Source: Lepus europaeus (lineage: Eukaryota; Chordata; Mammalia; Lagomorpha; Leporidae). From it: DNA of 64,000 bases. The position numbers and the translations under genes were made by a program. Numbering within the stretch: the first letter of the stretch is position 1; each line of letters begins with the position of its first letter. This document shows, in pieces, positions 23,193 through 31,719 of the stretch. The notes below the pieces were generated by a model. That model was given only the letters and a program-made list of their open reading frames with translations. It did no database searches and had not been told where the DNA came from. The stretch spans positions 21,235,218-21,299,217 of the forward strand of contig NC_084850.1 in assembly GCF_033115175.1 (NCBI RefSeq), read 5' to 3'.

Positions 23193-26100
23193 TTTCAATC
23201 TGCTGGTTCACTCCCCAGATGGCCACAATGGCCAGAGCTGCGCCAATCTGAAGCCAGGAGCCAGAAGCCTCCTGTGGGTCTCCCACGTGGGTACAGGGGC
23301 CCAAGGACTTGGGCCATCCTCCACTGCTATCCCAGGCCATAGCAGAGAGCTGAATCAGAAGAGGAGCAGCAGGGATAGAACCAGTGCCCATATGGGATGC
23401 CGGCGCTGCAGGCTGGGGCTTTAACCCGCTGCGCCACAGCACCGGCCCCAATTTATTGTGTGGGTTTTTTTGTTTTTGTTTTTGTTTTTGTTTTTTTGAC
23501 AGGCAGTGTGGACAGTGAGGGAGAGAGACAGAGAGAAAGGTCTTCCTTTGCTGTTGGTTCATCCTCCAATGGCCGCCGCGGCTGGCGTGCTGTGGCCGGC
23601 GCATGGCGCTGATCCAAAGGCAGGAGCCAGGTGCTTCTCCTGGTCTCCCATGGGGTGCAGGGCCCAAGCACTTGGGCCATCCTCCACTGCACTCCCGGGC
23701 CACAGCAGAGAGCTGGCCTGGAAGAGGGGCAACCGGGACAGAATCCAGCGCCCTGACCGGGACTAGAACCTGGTGTGCCGGCACCGCAGGCGGAGGATTA
23801 GCCTATTGAGCCGCGGCGCCGGCAATTAATTGTGTTTTAAGCCATTTTCTCTACCTGTATGGGGCAAGACTAGGTTTGGAAAGACAAGAGTATAATGCAA
23901 TAGTGGTGGTGATGGTGAGTGATGATGGGTACTTAGGCAAAGTTAGTAGAAGTGGAGGCTGTGAGGATTGATTTGATTTTGGAAACTCTTTGGAAGTAGA
24001 GGAAATGTATTGACTATTGGGTAGAATATTTGTTATGATAGAAAGAAGAGTCAAGGGTTAGTTTAAAGTTATTTCAGCAATGGTAAGGGAAGTTGCAATT
24101 TTTTTAGATTTGGAAAGTCTAAGGGGCAACTTGGGTGCATGAAAAGAACAAGAGACACTCAACTTTGGATATGATAATTTGATTAAGCATTTGGATTTAT
24201 GAATGTGAGGTTAATCGGAGCTGTAAGTATACACATTTTGGAATTTTCAGCCTGTGACTATCATTTAAAGCCCGACAAAAGGAATAGGTATAGAACAATA
24301 AAAGAGAAAACAAGAGGCAAGAATCCAGTGCTTGCCTTCAGTCATGCTAAAGTTTAGTTGTAATGGAACTAAGGAAAGACAAAGGAAGGAATATGAAAGA
24401 ACTAAGGAATGCTGGGTTATAAGGCACAGAAATATTGACCTTTAGTAGATATTGCTAGCTACCTGAAGTGATTGTATCAATTTACACTTCCAATAAGAGT
24501 GTTTGAGAATTACATTTGCTTTAAATCCTCTCTTGTACCTTAATATTTTCAGACTCACTTGTACCTTATGATAAACCATCTGTAATTATTCATTTAGAAC
24601 TATAAGATATAATATAATGTCCATTCTCTATCCAAAACACCTGATAATGAATGTCCATTTTTCTGTGCAATATGTCCTCCTACTAATGCTACTGCCAATA
24701 GCAATTGAGATTTATTTAGTGCTGACTGTGTACCTGGCAACACTGATATAGGTGTCAATTAATTGTCCCTGGAACTCTATGTGGTAAGTGCTGCTGTTAG
24801 ACTTCTCAGTTCGTAGAGGTGAACTAAAGCACAGAGAATGAGCACCTTCACGGGGGTTGCAAAGTGAGTACATGCTGAATCCAGGTAGCCAGCTTCAGGC
24901 TTGGGCTCTTACCTTTGTACCTGGCTGCCTCTCATGGAAGGGTTGTAGTTGTTAAAGCATCTTGTTACTGCTCCTAAAAAGATTGCCCATGTATGATGTG
25001 CAGTTGCTGATACTTCTCCCCATCTGAACTTGCTAAGTCATTAGAGGAGAATCAATGTCTACAGCATGGTAAACTTCTTTTCTTTTTCTTTTTCCCAAAA
25101 GAAACTTTTATTTAAAGAACACAAATTTCATAAGTACAACTTTAGGGATATAGTGATTGTTCCCACCATACCCACCCTCCAACCCACACTCCCACCCCTC
25201 CTCCTACTTCCTCTCCCCTTGCCAGTCCCATTCTCCATTAAGATTCATTTTCAATTAACTTTATACACAGAAGACCAAGTCTATACTAAGTAAAAATTTC
25301 AACAATTTGCACATACAAAAAAAACTATGTAAACAAGTTTTATAGTTAACTCTCATAATATAATTCATTGAGGTCAGAGGTCCTATATGGGAAGTTAGTG
25401 CACAACGACTCCTGTTGTTAATTTAACAATTAACACTTTTATATATGATGGCAGTGATGACCTTAGGCTCTTGACATGAGCTGCCTAGGCTATGGAAGCC
25501 TTTTGAATCCACAAACTCTGTCAGTATTTAGACAAGGCCGTAAGCAAAGTGGAAGTTCTCTCCTTCCTTCACAGAAAAGTGCATCCTTCTTTGATGACCA
25601 CTTCTTTCTGCTGGGATCTCACTCACAGAGGTCCTTCATGTAGCACATTTTTGCCACAGTGTCTTGGCTTTCCATGCCTGAAATGCTCTCATGGGCTTTT
25701 CAGCCAGACCAGGATGCCTTAGGGCTGATTCTGAGGTCAGAGTGCTACTTAAAGCAATTGTCATGCTGCGAGCCTGGTATGTGGACTACTTTCTATGTTG
25801 GAACATTTTCCCCTTTATAATTCTATTATTATCACCAGACACTTGATCCTATTTATATGATCACTTTCACATTTAATCCTATCTAGATGTTCACTTTAAC
25901 ACTTAAGATGACAATTTTACCACCCAGCTTAATGGGATTTGGGGTCCCATGGCAAGTTTTTAAATTGTACCTTTAGGCTGGTGCTGTGGCTCAATAGGCT
26001 AATCCTCCACCTGCGGCGCCGGCACACAGGGTTCTAGTCCCGGTCGGGGCGCCGGATTCTGTCCTGGTTGCCCCTCTTCCAGGCCAGCTCTCTGCTGTGG

Positions 26101-26867
26101 ACCGGGAGTGCAGTGGAGGATGGCCCAAGTGCTTGGGCCCTGCACCCCATGGGAGACCAGGATAAGCACCTGGCTCCTGGCTTCGGATCAGCGCCATGTG
26201 CCGGCCACAGCACGCCAGCCGCGGCGGCCATTGGAGGGTAAACCAATGGCAAAGGAAGACCTTTCTCTCTGTCTCTCTCTCTCACTGTCCACTCTGCCTG
26301 TAAAAAAAATTTAAATTAAATTAAAAAGTTGTACCTTTAGAAGTAAGTCCACAGGAATGTGTGCAGAACTATGCAGCTTTACAGTTACAAACTTCCTCCT
26401 CCCTCTTATTCCCACTCTTATTTTTGACTGAGATCTATTTTCAATTGACTTTATACACATATGATTAATTCTATGTTAAGTAAAGAGTTCAGCAAATAGT
26501 ATGAAAAAAAAAAAAACTGTTCCTGGGCAGTTAAGACAAGGGCTGGGTAAACTTCTTTTCTGAAAGGAAATTTATAGGGTAACTGACTCTTTTTAAATGT
26601 CAAAAATAGTGGCCAGAGCTGTGGCGTAGCAGGTTAAGCCTCCGCCTGTAGTGGCAGCATCCTATATGGATGCCAGTTTGAATCCTGGCTGCTCCACTTC
26701 CAATCCAGCTCCCTGCTAATGTGCCTGAGAAAGCAGTGGAACATGATCCAGGTGTTTGAGTCCCTGAACCCACGTGGGAAGACCAAAAGAAGCTCCTGGC
26801 TCCTGGCTTCCGATGGGCCCAGCTCCAGCCATTGCAGCCATCTGGAGTGTGAACCAGTGGATGGAAG

Positions 26868-26917
<50 letters not shown>

Positions 26918-28193
26918 CTATAACTCTGCCTCACAAATAAATAAATAAATATTTAAATAATAATAATAAAAGTCAGAAGCCTACCTTAGATGCAATAAGA
27001 ACTTCTCTAGGGTATTAGAACCTGAGAGCATTTGTGAAATGCATTGTTACCTAAACTAACAGCATTTTCCACTAAATTTCTCACCATGGCTATTTTAGAT
27101 TTTGAGCCTTATACAGGAGACTGCGTGGAAGTTCTGTTTTCCACAGACCCAGACACACAGAGCAGAAGGGCTGTCTCAGTGAAGCCTCGTGTATACAAGC
27201 ATGTGAGTGAGGTAGGTGGTTTCATTGCTGAACTTGTTGTATGTTTCTGCCTGTCCTTTCTCTAGCGATAATTTCTGCTGCTCAGGATTCTGTTGGATTG
27301 ATTGGGAAACTTAACACAAAAATATATTCATTTCCAAATTGGAGCCTATTTCCTTACCAAATATGCTATACTTGTGAAGTGACATAAAGAATAATGTGGA
27401 TCACTCAAGTAATTAATATGTGAAGTATATAGTTTATTTGATATGTGATAAAATGTTCTGAGAACAAAGGCAGAAAACAAATCATTCCTTAGGTACTACT
27501 TGGAAAAAAAGTAACAGAGGGAGTAGATAGTGATATTTGTGTTTACCAGTAAGATCTAGGTGTGATTTGGTGAGGAGTGGAGCTTGAAAGCACAAGAAAA
27601 TTCAGTTTGAGCAGTGGTACATAGGAAATAGTGATCTCAGAATGTGACAAAGGAAGTAGGGAGAGATGGTGGTCTACTTATCTCCACATCTCTATCTCAC
27701 ACAATCTCTTCACCTCTCTCAACATTAACTTACAGAGATTATGGATACTGAGTAATATTTATCTCGAGATTTCTCAGTAGAGACATAGGACTCCTTTCCA
27801 GAGATTCTGATTTAATTGGCATGAGGTAGCAAATGGGCATGGGTGTGTCTACACTGCACCCCAGGTGTTCACCATGTGCCAACAAGACTGGAAATCACTG
27901 GTGGGCATGGAGTGACCTGCAGCTGAGAGCCAGAGGGAGGTGCACAGCAGGCTTCGTGTGTGATGGTTTTACATATTCCTGCACATCATTTCCTTCCATA
28001 GGTGTGCATTACTAGTATACATGGAAGAAACGGGGTGATAGATGATGCCATCTTCTTCACCTTGGATTCTCTGAAACTTCCTGAAGGATACGTGCCTCAA
28101 ATCCATCATGTTGTCAATGCTGTGGTAGTGGAGAGCTTTCATTCAGGCTATGTTTGGAGAGCAATTTCTATCACTCCAGTGCTACTGATGTAA
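11338..28193 (+). CDS. CT55: CT55 (cancer/testis antigen 55), five-exon gene
   Basis: The exons join to 723 bases, 240 residues plus TAA; human CT55 is about 264 residues. CT55 is a germline-restricted antigen reactivated in tumours; its biochemistry is poorly known, and I infer no enzyme activity. The protein has a hydrophobic start ([12 protein letters not shown]) and then three degenerate repeats of about 60 residues at roughly 38-95, 111-170 and 178-240. The last keeps [16 protein letters not shown], as in human. Repeats of this type, probably small beta-barrels, also form the N-terminus of the piRNA helicase MOV10L1. Alignment with human CT55 (from memory) is nearly gap-free across every exon junction. 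There are no in-frame stops, all introns are GT-AG, and phases are 1, 0, 1, 0. The C-terminus is shorter than in human, ending ISITPVLLM. Intact structure argues for a live gene; a recently inactivated copy is less likely. Confidence 0.86.
11526..11543 (+). promoter_or_regulatory. GC box followed by YY1-like site in intron 1
   Basis: GGGGCGGG (11526-11533) directly abuts CGCCATCTTG (11534-11543) inside a CpG-rich patch about 290 bases past the inferred transcription start. A match to known motif classes; no functional evidence. Confidence 0.4.
12298..12640 (-). mobile_element. Old L1 3' UTR (antisense)
   Basis: A poly-T run leads into CAAATTTCATCTATTTCATA, a C-rich tract, TTATCAGTTAACTTTATACT and CATTGCATCTCAAAGTGTCA. 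It matches the inner of the two 3'-UTR modules seen in the L1 at 16475-19900. Confidence 0.7.
13890..14140 (+). mobile_element. MIR SINE
   Basis: Shows the MIR signature: TAATAGCCCTATAAGG, TTTTACAGATGGAAACAAG, TTCAGAGAGATTACCCACTG, AGTCTGCCTCTAGTTACAAT and GCTCTTAACCATGCAACTAC. It ends 230 bases before exon 2; a MIR-like tail may continue to 14225. Confidence 0.8.
14371..14552 (+). CDS. CT55: CT55 exon 2
   Basis: Acceptor TCTCATAG|GTGACACC; donor ATCAGT|GTAAGAG. Completes Gly31 and encodes residues 32-91, starting [12 protein letters not shown] and ending VLETIS. This is the first repeat. An in-frame donor 18 bases earlier (TCTCAG|GTATTG, exon end 14534) would delete six residues. I prefer the downstream donor because it is closer to consensus and gives a gap-free match to human CT55. 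Confidence 0.82.
16750..17061 (+). mobile_element. C-repeat SINE (sense) inside L1
   Basis: Nearly consensus: GGGGCCGGCGCCGTGGTTCA, B box GGTTCTAGTCC, ending in a poly-A run. The flanks share CAAAGTCATT (upstream from about 16736, downstream after the poly-A), a target-site duplication. Confidence 0.95.
17648..17953 (+). mobile_element. C-repeat SINE (sense) inside L1
   Basis: Head GGGTCCAGTGCCATGGTTCA, B box GGTTCTAGTCC, tail AAATAAATAAATAAAT. Flanked by AGTGCTATTTAA on both sides (about 17636 and 17959). Confidence 0.93.
18151..18534 (-). mobile_element. C-repeat SINE (antisense) inside L1
   Basis: A long T-rich tail with GTTTT repeats (18151-18200), then CAGGCAGAGTGGACAGTGAG, ending at the inverted head GAGCCGCGGCGCAGGCC. 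The flanks share CATGGCAAGTTTTT, a target-site duplication. Confidence 0.95.
19529..19564. repeat. (GTT)n microsatellite
   Basis: About twelve GTT units in a row within the antisense L1 ORF2 region. Confidence 0.95.
20478..20803 (-). mobile_element. C-repeat SINE (antisense) upstream of CT55 exon 3
   Basis: Tail AAAGATTTATTTTATTTATT, body, and inverted head ending CACAGCGCCGGCCCC. Flanked by CAGACATTATTTTAT (about 20463) and CAGACGTTATTTTAT (20804-20818). Confidence 0.93.
20966..21110 (+). CDS. CT55: CT55 exon 3
   Basis: Acceptor ATTTTTCAG|GTGGTGG; donor TGTACAG|GTACAATG. Encodes residues 92-139 and the first base of codon 140. The linker has [10 protein letters not shown] where human has AGPSDSGTRV, then the first half of repeat 2 ([18 protein letters not shown]). 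An earlier in-frame ATG in the preceding intron is irrelevant because the acceptor and phase fit exon 2. Confidence 0.83.
21779..22553 (-). other. Unrecognised minus-strand open frames
   Basis: Two overlapping minus-strand frames of 131 (22158-22553) and 129 codons (21779-22168) lie in different phases inside CT55 intron 3. Composition is protein-like in places, and the first frame continues past its stop with few further stops (for example [17 protein letters not shown]). I recognise no family. A decayed retrocopy is possible, but there is no poly-T at the expected end and no duplication that I can see. Chance is the default explanation. Confidence 0.2.
23090..23449 (-). mobile_element. C-repeat SINE (antisense), first of a same-site pair
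   Basis: Tail GATTGATTTTTATTTATTTG, a long (GA)n tract (23149-23190), body, and inverted head ending GCCACAGCACCGGCCCC. It carries the AAATAAAT-type tail, unlike the poly-A-type neighbour to its right. Confidence 0.93.
23471..23823 (-). mobile_element. C-repeat SINE (antisense), second of a same-site pair
   Basis: Tail with GTTTTT repeats, then GACAGGCAGTGTGGACAGTG, body, and inverted head ending GAGCCGCGGCGCCGGC. Followed by AATTAATTGTGTTTTAA (23824-23840), the third copy of the shared target site. Confidence 0.93.
24690..24940 (+). mobile_element. MIR SINE
   Basis: TTTATTTAGTGCTGACTGTG, TACCTGGCAACACTGATATA, AACTAAAGCACAGAGAATGA, TGCTGAATCCAGGTAGCCAG and GGGCTCTTACCTTTGTACCT follow the MIR consensus order. 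Confidence 0.75.
25084..26545 (-). mobile_element. Antisense L1 3' UTR with exact target-site duplication
   Basis: Bounded by an exact 16-base direct repeat, GGTAAACTTCTTTTCT (25068-25083 and 26546-26561). Inside are two homologous 3'-UTR modules, near 25105-25320 and 26385-26545, and a nested sense SINE (25977-26328). Both modules lie in one insertion, so the duplication was already present in the source L1. Confidence 0.9.
25977..26328 (+). mobile_element. C-repeat SINE (sense) inside L1
   Basis: Head GCTGGTGCTGTGGCTCAATA, B box GGTTCTAGTCC, ending CTGCCTGTAAAAAAAA. Exact duplication TTGTACCTTTAG at 25965-25976 and 26329-26340. Confidence 0.96.
26611..26969 (+). mobile_element. C-repeat SINE (sense)
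   Basis: Head GGCCAGAGCTGTGGCGTAGC, body, (CT)n then (TG)n tract at 26871-26917, and tail AAATAAATAAATAAAT. It ends 130 bases before CT55 exon 4. Confidence 0.92.
27099..27211 (+). CDS. CT55: CT55 exon 4
   Basis: Acceptor GCTATTTTAG|ATTTTG; donor GTGAG|GTAGGTGG. Completes Asp140 and encodes residues 141-177, the second half of repeat 2 ([18 protein letters not shown]). A second strong donor nine bases upstream (CAT|GTGAGT, exon end 27202) is in frame and would drop three residues (VSE). Human CT55 has the corresponding residues, so the longer form is taken as the main one. Confidence 0.84.
27212..28001 (+). other. CT55: CT55 intron 4
   Basis: A short GT-AG intron of 790 bases with no recognisable insertion, unlike the other three introns. 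Confidence 0.7.
28002..28193 (+). CDS. CT55: CT55 exon 5, terminal coding exon
   Basis: Acceptor TTCCATAG|GTGTGC. Encodes residues 178-240 and TAA (28191-28193). It holds the best-conserved repeat: [42 protein letters not shown] and WRAISITPV, all near-identical to human CT55. After ITPV the rabbit reading gives LLM and stops; human continues about 25 more residues. A weak donor-like GAT|GTAAAA overlaps the stop, so a longer spliced form cannot be excluded. Confidence 0.9.
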   Translation: MCITSIHGRNGVIDDAIFFTLDSLKLPEGYVPQIHHVVNAVVVESFHSGYVWRAISITPVLLM

Positions 28194-28385
28194 AAGCACA
28201 ACCTATTTATTCTCCATGTATTCATTCTTCTATGGTAATTAAGGGATTCTTGCAGTTGTGTTTTGAAAAAAAAACCAATTAGTGAACTTCAGTAATTGTT
28301 TCTTATACTGTTTTTCAAGGATTGAGTCCTGAATGTGTTGACCAAATTGTATGTTCTTGAGAATGTTCACCAGTCTTCATGATTA

Positions 28386-28391
28386 ATTAAA
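28386..28391 (+). terminator. CT55: CT55 poly(A) signal (ATTAAA)
   Basis: ATTAAA, the commonest variant hexamer, about 195 bases past the stop, followed by a T-rich stretch (28430-28446) suitable as a downstream element. Predicted 3' UTR is roughly 215 bases. Confidence 0.6.
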
Positions 28392-29505
28392 GGCATTTTT
28401 CTCTGAATCCTGTCTAATGAGTTTCACTGCTATTTTTTTTTTTTTGCTTGCATTAGAAGCATGTGTATTTTAATCAATTTGTATGGTGGTTTCCTTCTCT
28501 AGAATCCTATTTTATACATACATTCATGGGGATTTTACTGTTTTTTCTTTTCTCTGTGATCCAGTGGGAATTCCCAGGCATCCAGTGGTGGGTTTCCCAC
28601 ATCAGCTTCAGAGCTGGAGTCTAGACTGGGGCACTCACTCCCTCCTTGGCTCACTCCAGCTCACGCCAGCTGCAGAGGTTCCAGTCTTGAGCACAAGGAC
28701 ACAATGCTGGCCCTCATATTAGTGCCTCCTGTTAAGGCCCCTTGTTTTCCTGCCTCAGGGTGCAGTAGCTTCTGGGACACAAAGGGGCCAGTTGGAACTG
28801 TGGCAGCTCTGGTCCTTGTGGGTATCATCATTCCAAGGTAGCTCCATGCCTGGGATACCTACAGGGAAAACCTCCATTGGACATGACAGATGTGTGGGCA
28901 ATGTATTCTAGCCCTCTACGCTGAATTCTCCAATTTGGCTGATGTGGAAGGGGCCTCTGTGAGAGCAGGAAGCAGATTGTGTCAAGTGCAGTTAGGTGGG
29001 ACTCAGTCACAGCCGCTTTGTGACAAGCATCTTCCCTGCACTGGGTGAGTCACTTCAGCACCTGGGCTGCAGCAGGTTAGGGGAGAATCAATTTAATTTA
29101 TGTTTTTACACAGCAAATCCAGCACCTATTGTTCTCACTGGGCAGGCGAACTGCAGTGCACTTTCAACATTTTGACTCCTGCGATATGTTAACTCTCAGG
29201 CTCTTTGCCATAATTTGGAAGACAGGATACTTGATCATAGAGGGCTGGGTTAAGCAATGTGTTTTCCACAGGTGAGAAGGAAAGGGCATGAAGAAAGGTG
29301 TCTAGCAGAGATTCTGAGGCTGCAGTGTTCTGAACTGAGACTTCCACCATGCATACAGTGCGGGGGTTGCACGTGTGTTGATGTTAGACACCCCCAGGCT
29401 GGGGGGCTGGCATGAGGCCTGAGAGAGGAAATAAAAATGCTGATCCTGAGTACGGCATGTGAACTCTAGCCCTGGGACCTAGTCTGGCCTGCTGCCTGTT
29501 TGGTT
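28392..29505. other. Unannotated sequence downstream of CT55
   Basis: No exon, SINE or L1 recognised. Open frames are 79 codons or fewer. Confidence 0.4.
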
Positions 29506-29507
29506 GT

Positions 29508-29690
29508 AAACTTCTTATTGAGGAGGTATAGTTCACACAACATGCAGTTCACCCAACTACACTGTATAATGTATTTATTTTTAGTACATTTAGTACATTC
29601 ACAGCCCCATGCAACAAATCTGATTTTAGACCATCCCCCCACTCAAGCATACTGCTGAAAGTCCCTTAAATGCATAACCAGGTGCTCACT
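29508..29690 (-). mobile_element. Ancient L1 3' end (antisense)
   Basis: TTATTGAGGAGGTATAGTTC, ACATGCAGTTCACCCAAC, ACATTCACAGCCCCATGCAA and CAAATCTGATTTTAGA follow the ancient L1 3'-end landmark order. May extend toward 29960. Confidence 0.5.
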
Positions 29691-29959
29691 GCAGTCTATC
29701 TTGACTCAGACTCAACTGTTCTAAATCACAGTGTCACCTTCTATCTCTGGAATCCGTTGTTGGACTCACTGTATCCCACGCTGTGGTGACTAGCACCCCC
29801 AGCCTCGTCATCCACAGGGCACATTGACTGCTCTTGGAGTATGCTCCATTCTTCCTATTGCTTTATGCTTGTTGATGCTGTTCACTGGGTCCTAGAACTT
29901 CCTCTCTATCATTTAAAACCTCTATCGTTGTCTATCAAAATTCCATCTCCATCAGACCA

Positions 29960-30732
29960 GAGGCAAATGTAAATGTAAATGTGAAAAGAAACTTAAATTA
30001 GTAACAGAAAATGCCACTAATGGCTCAAGGGAATAGGAGGTGACATAAAGCATTGTATGAAAAACAGTCATGCTGGCCTTTTCTAATAAAAATAATCCCG
30101 CTGACTGATAAGGGCTGGAACTTGATTTATATCCCTTTTATTACTCTGCTTTATTACAGAATGAATCTTATGGCTTTGAGCCATTCCCATCTAGCTACTT
30201 TTGCCTGTTCCCTGAACCAGCAAGGGTGTTCCCTGCAGTATGTATCCCTCTGCTCGGGCACCCTCTGAGATGTTGTTTTGGGTGGTAGGAAGTTGTAAGG
30301 AGCTGAGGGGTTAGGTGAGCAGATGCCCACAATTGCCATTCACATTTGAGGTATTATTGTTAATCCCATTCTCACACTAGCTCATTCATTGGTGGCCACT
30401 GCAGGCCCTTGATGTCCCCATCCCTCTGAGTACAGAAGGGACCTATACTTTTTTAACCACTAGAATATGACCTGGGTAATATGATGCCATACCTGTGAGT
30501 CCGTTGTTTTGTATAAGGCTCCATCTTGCTGACCAACTCCCTGTAGAGGCTCTCCTGACTGACTGATGACCCAAGCACCATGATGGGAAAGTTCACATGG
30601 CTTAGAATGCAGATGGCCTCTGTGAACTTCAACAGCCTTTAAGAGAAGAGGGCAATCTCCAGCCAACAAACAGAAGCTAGGGCCCTCAGCCCTACAGGTG
30701 TAACATGATGAATTCTTTCAACATTCTGAGTC
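29960..30732. other. Unannotated intergenic sequence
   Basis: Nothing recognised; open frames are 71 codons or fewer. Confidence 0.4.
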
Positions 30733-31030
30733 AGGGATGGGCACTGTGGCACAACAGGTTAAGCTGCCCTCCAGTACTAGAAAACCCACACTCCCCATCC
30801 TACTTCCTGCTAATGCACTTGAGAAGGCAGCACATGGTGACCCAAGTAATTGGATCCCTTCCACCCCTGTGAGAATACCAGATGAGGAGTTCTGGGCTGC
30901 TGGTTTCAGTCTAGGCCAATCCCAGGTATGGTGGGCATTTGGGGAGTGCCCCCAGTGAATGTAAGGTCTCTCTCTCTCTCTCTCTTTCTCTCCCCCTTTC
31001 AAATAAATACATAAATAAATCTTAAAAATT
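30733..31030 (+). mobile_element. Old C-repeat SINE (sense)
   Basis: Diverged head GGGATGGGCACTGTGGCACA, body with AGCACATGGTGACCCAAGTA, a (CT)n tract and a tail with AAATAAATACATAAATAAAT. Confidence 0.75.
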
Positions 31031-31124
31031 AACCTGAGCAAATGTAGAATTGGATTCTTCTGCAATTGAACCTCTGGATTAGCAAATCTCTGTAATTTTC
31101 AACAACATATTCATTTCAGTCTTG

Positions 31125-31200
31125 TGAGATTCTGAGCAAAAGAGCCAGTTAAGCCATGCCCGAACTGTGAGATAATCAGTGTATGGCAGTTTAGGCTAGG
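31125..31200 (+). mobile_element. Possible LTR fragment (MaLR/ERVL type)
   Basis: GAGCCAGTTAAGCCATGCCC followed by GAACTGTGAGATAATCAGTG resembles the 3' part of old mammalian MaLR/ERVL LTRs. Short and uncertain; no retroviral coding sequence nearby. Confidence 0.35.
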
Positions 31201-31319
31201 AGAAATAAAACCAGAAGCTCTGCCAGTGGTGTGATCTGACCTGTAATATTAAAGCATGCCTTGGGAGGACAGGAGACGAGGAATGGGATGTCTTCTCAAG
31301 ACCTGTACACTTCACACAT

Positions 31320-31653
31320 TTTTAAAAAGATTTTATTTATTTGAGAGGTACAGTTACAGACAGAGGGAGAGAGAGAGAAAGAAAAGGAGGGGGGGTGGTC
31401 TTCCATTCACTGGTTCCCTCTCGAAAAGGCCGCAATGGCTGGAGCTGCACTGATCCGAAGCCAGGAGCCAGGAGCTGCTTCCAGGTCTCCCACGTGGGTG
31501 CAGGGACCCAAGGACTTGGCCATCTTCTACTGCTTTCCCAGGCCATAGAAGAGAGCTGGATCAGAAGTGGAGCAGCTGGGACAAGAACTGGTGCTCATAT
31601 GGGATGCCGACACTGCAGGCTGGGGCTTTAACCCACTCCACCACAGCGCTGGC
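31320..31653 (-). mobile_element. C-repeat SINE (antisense)
   Basis: Tail TTTTAAAAAGATTTTATTTA, GA tract, body, and inverted head ending CACCACAGCGCTGGC. Confidence 0.9.
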
Positions 31654-31672
31654 AAAAAATAAATCTTTAAAA

Positions 31673-31712
31673 GAAGAGGAGGAGGAGGAGGAGGAGGAGG
31701 AGGAAGAGGAAG
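31673..31712. repeat. (GGA)n microsatellite
   Basis: AGGAGGAGG repeats, about eleven units, just past the head of the preceding SINE. Confidence 0.9.
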
Positions 31713-31719
31713 AGCCAGT

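Larger units (their letters stand above)
21111..27098 (+). other. CT55: CT55 intron 3
   Basis: A GT-AG intron of 6.0 kb. It contains two antisense SINEs at one target site (23090-23823), a MIR (24690-24940), an antisense L1 with a nested SINE (25084-26545) and a sense SINE (26611-26969). The stretches 21111-21775, 22560-23070 and 23841-24440 show nothing recognisable. 24445-24560 faintly resembles reverse-complemented L1 ORF2. Confidence 0.7.

Noticed and set aside
23125-23784. A 219-codon open frame on the minus strand
   Set aside because: It runs through two C-repeat SINEs; similar frames with the same peptide motifs occur in nearly every young SINE of the window. They reflect GC-rich SINE bodies, not genes.
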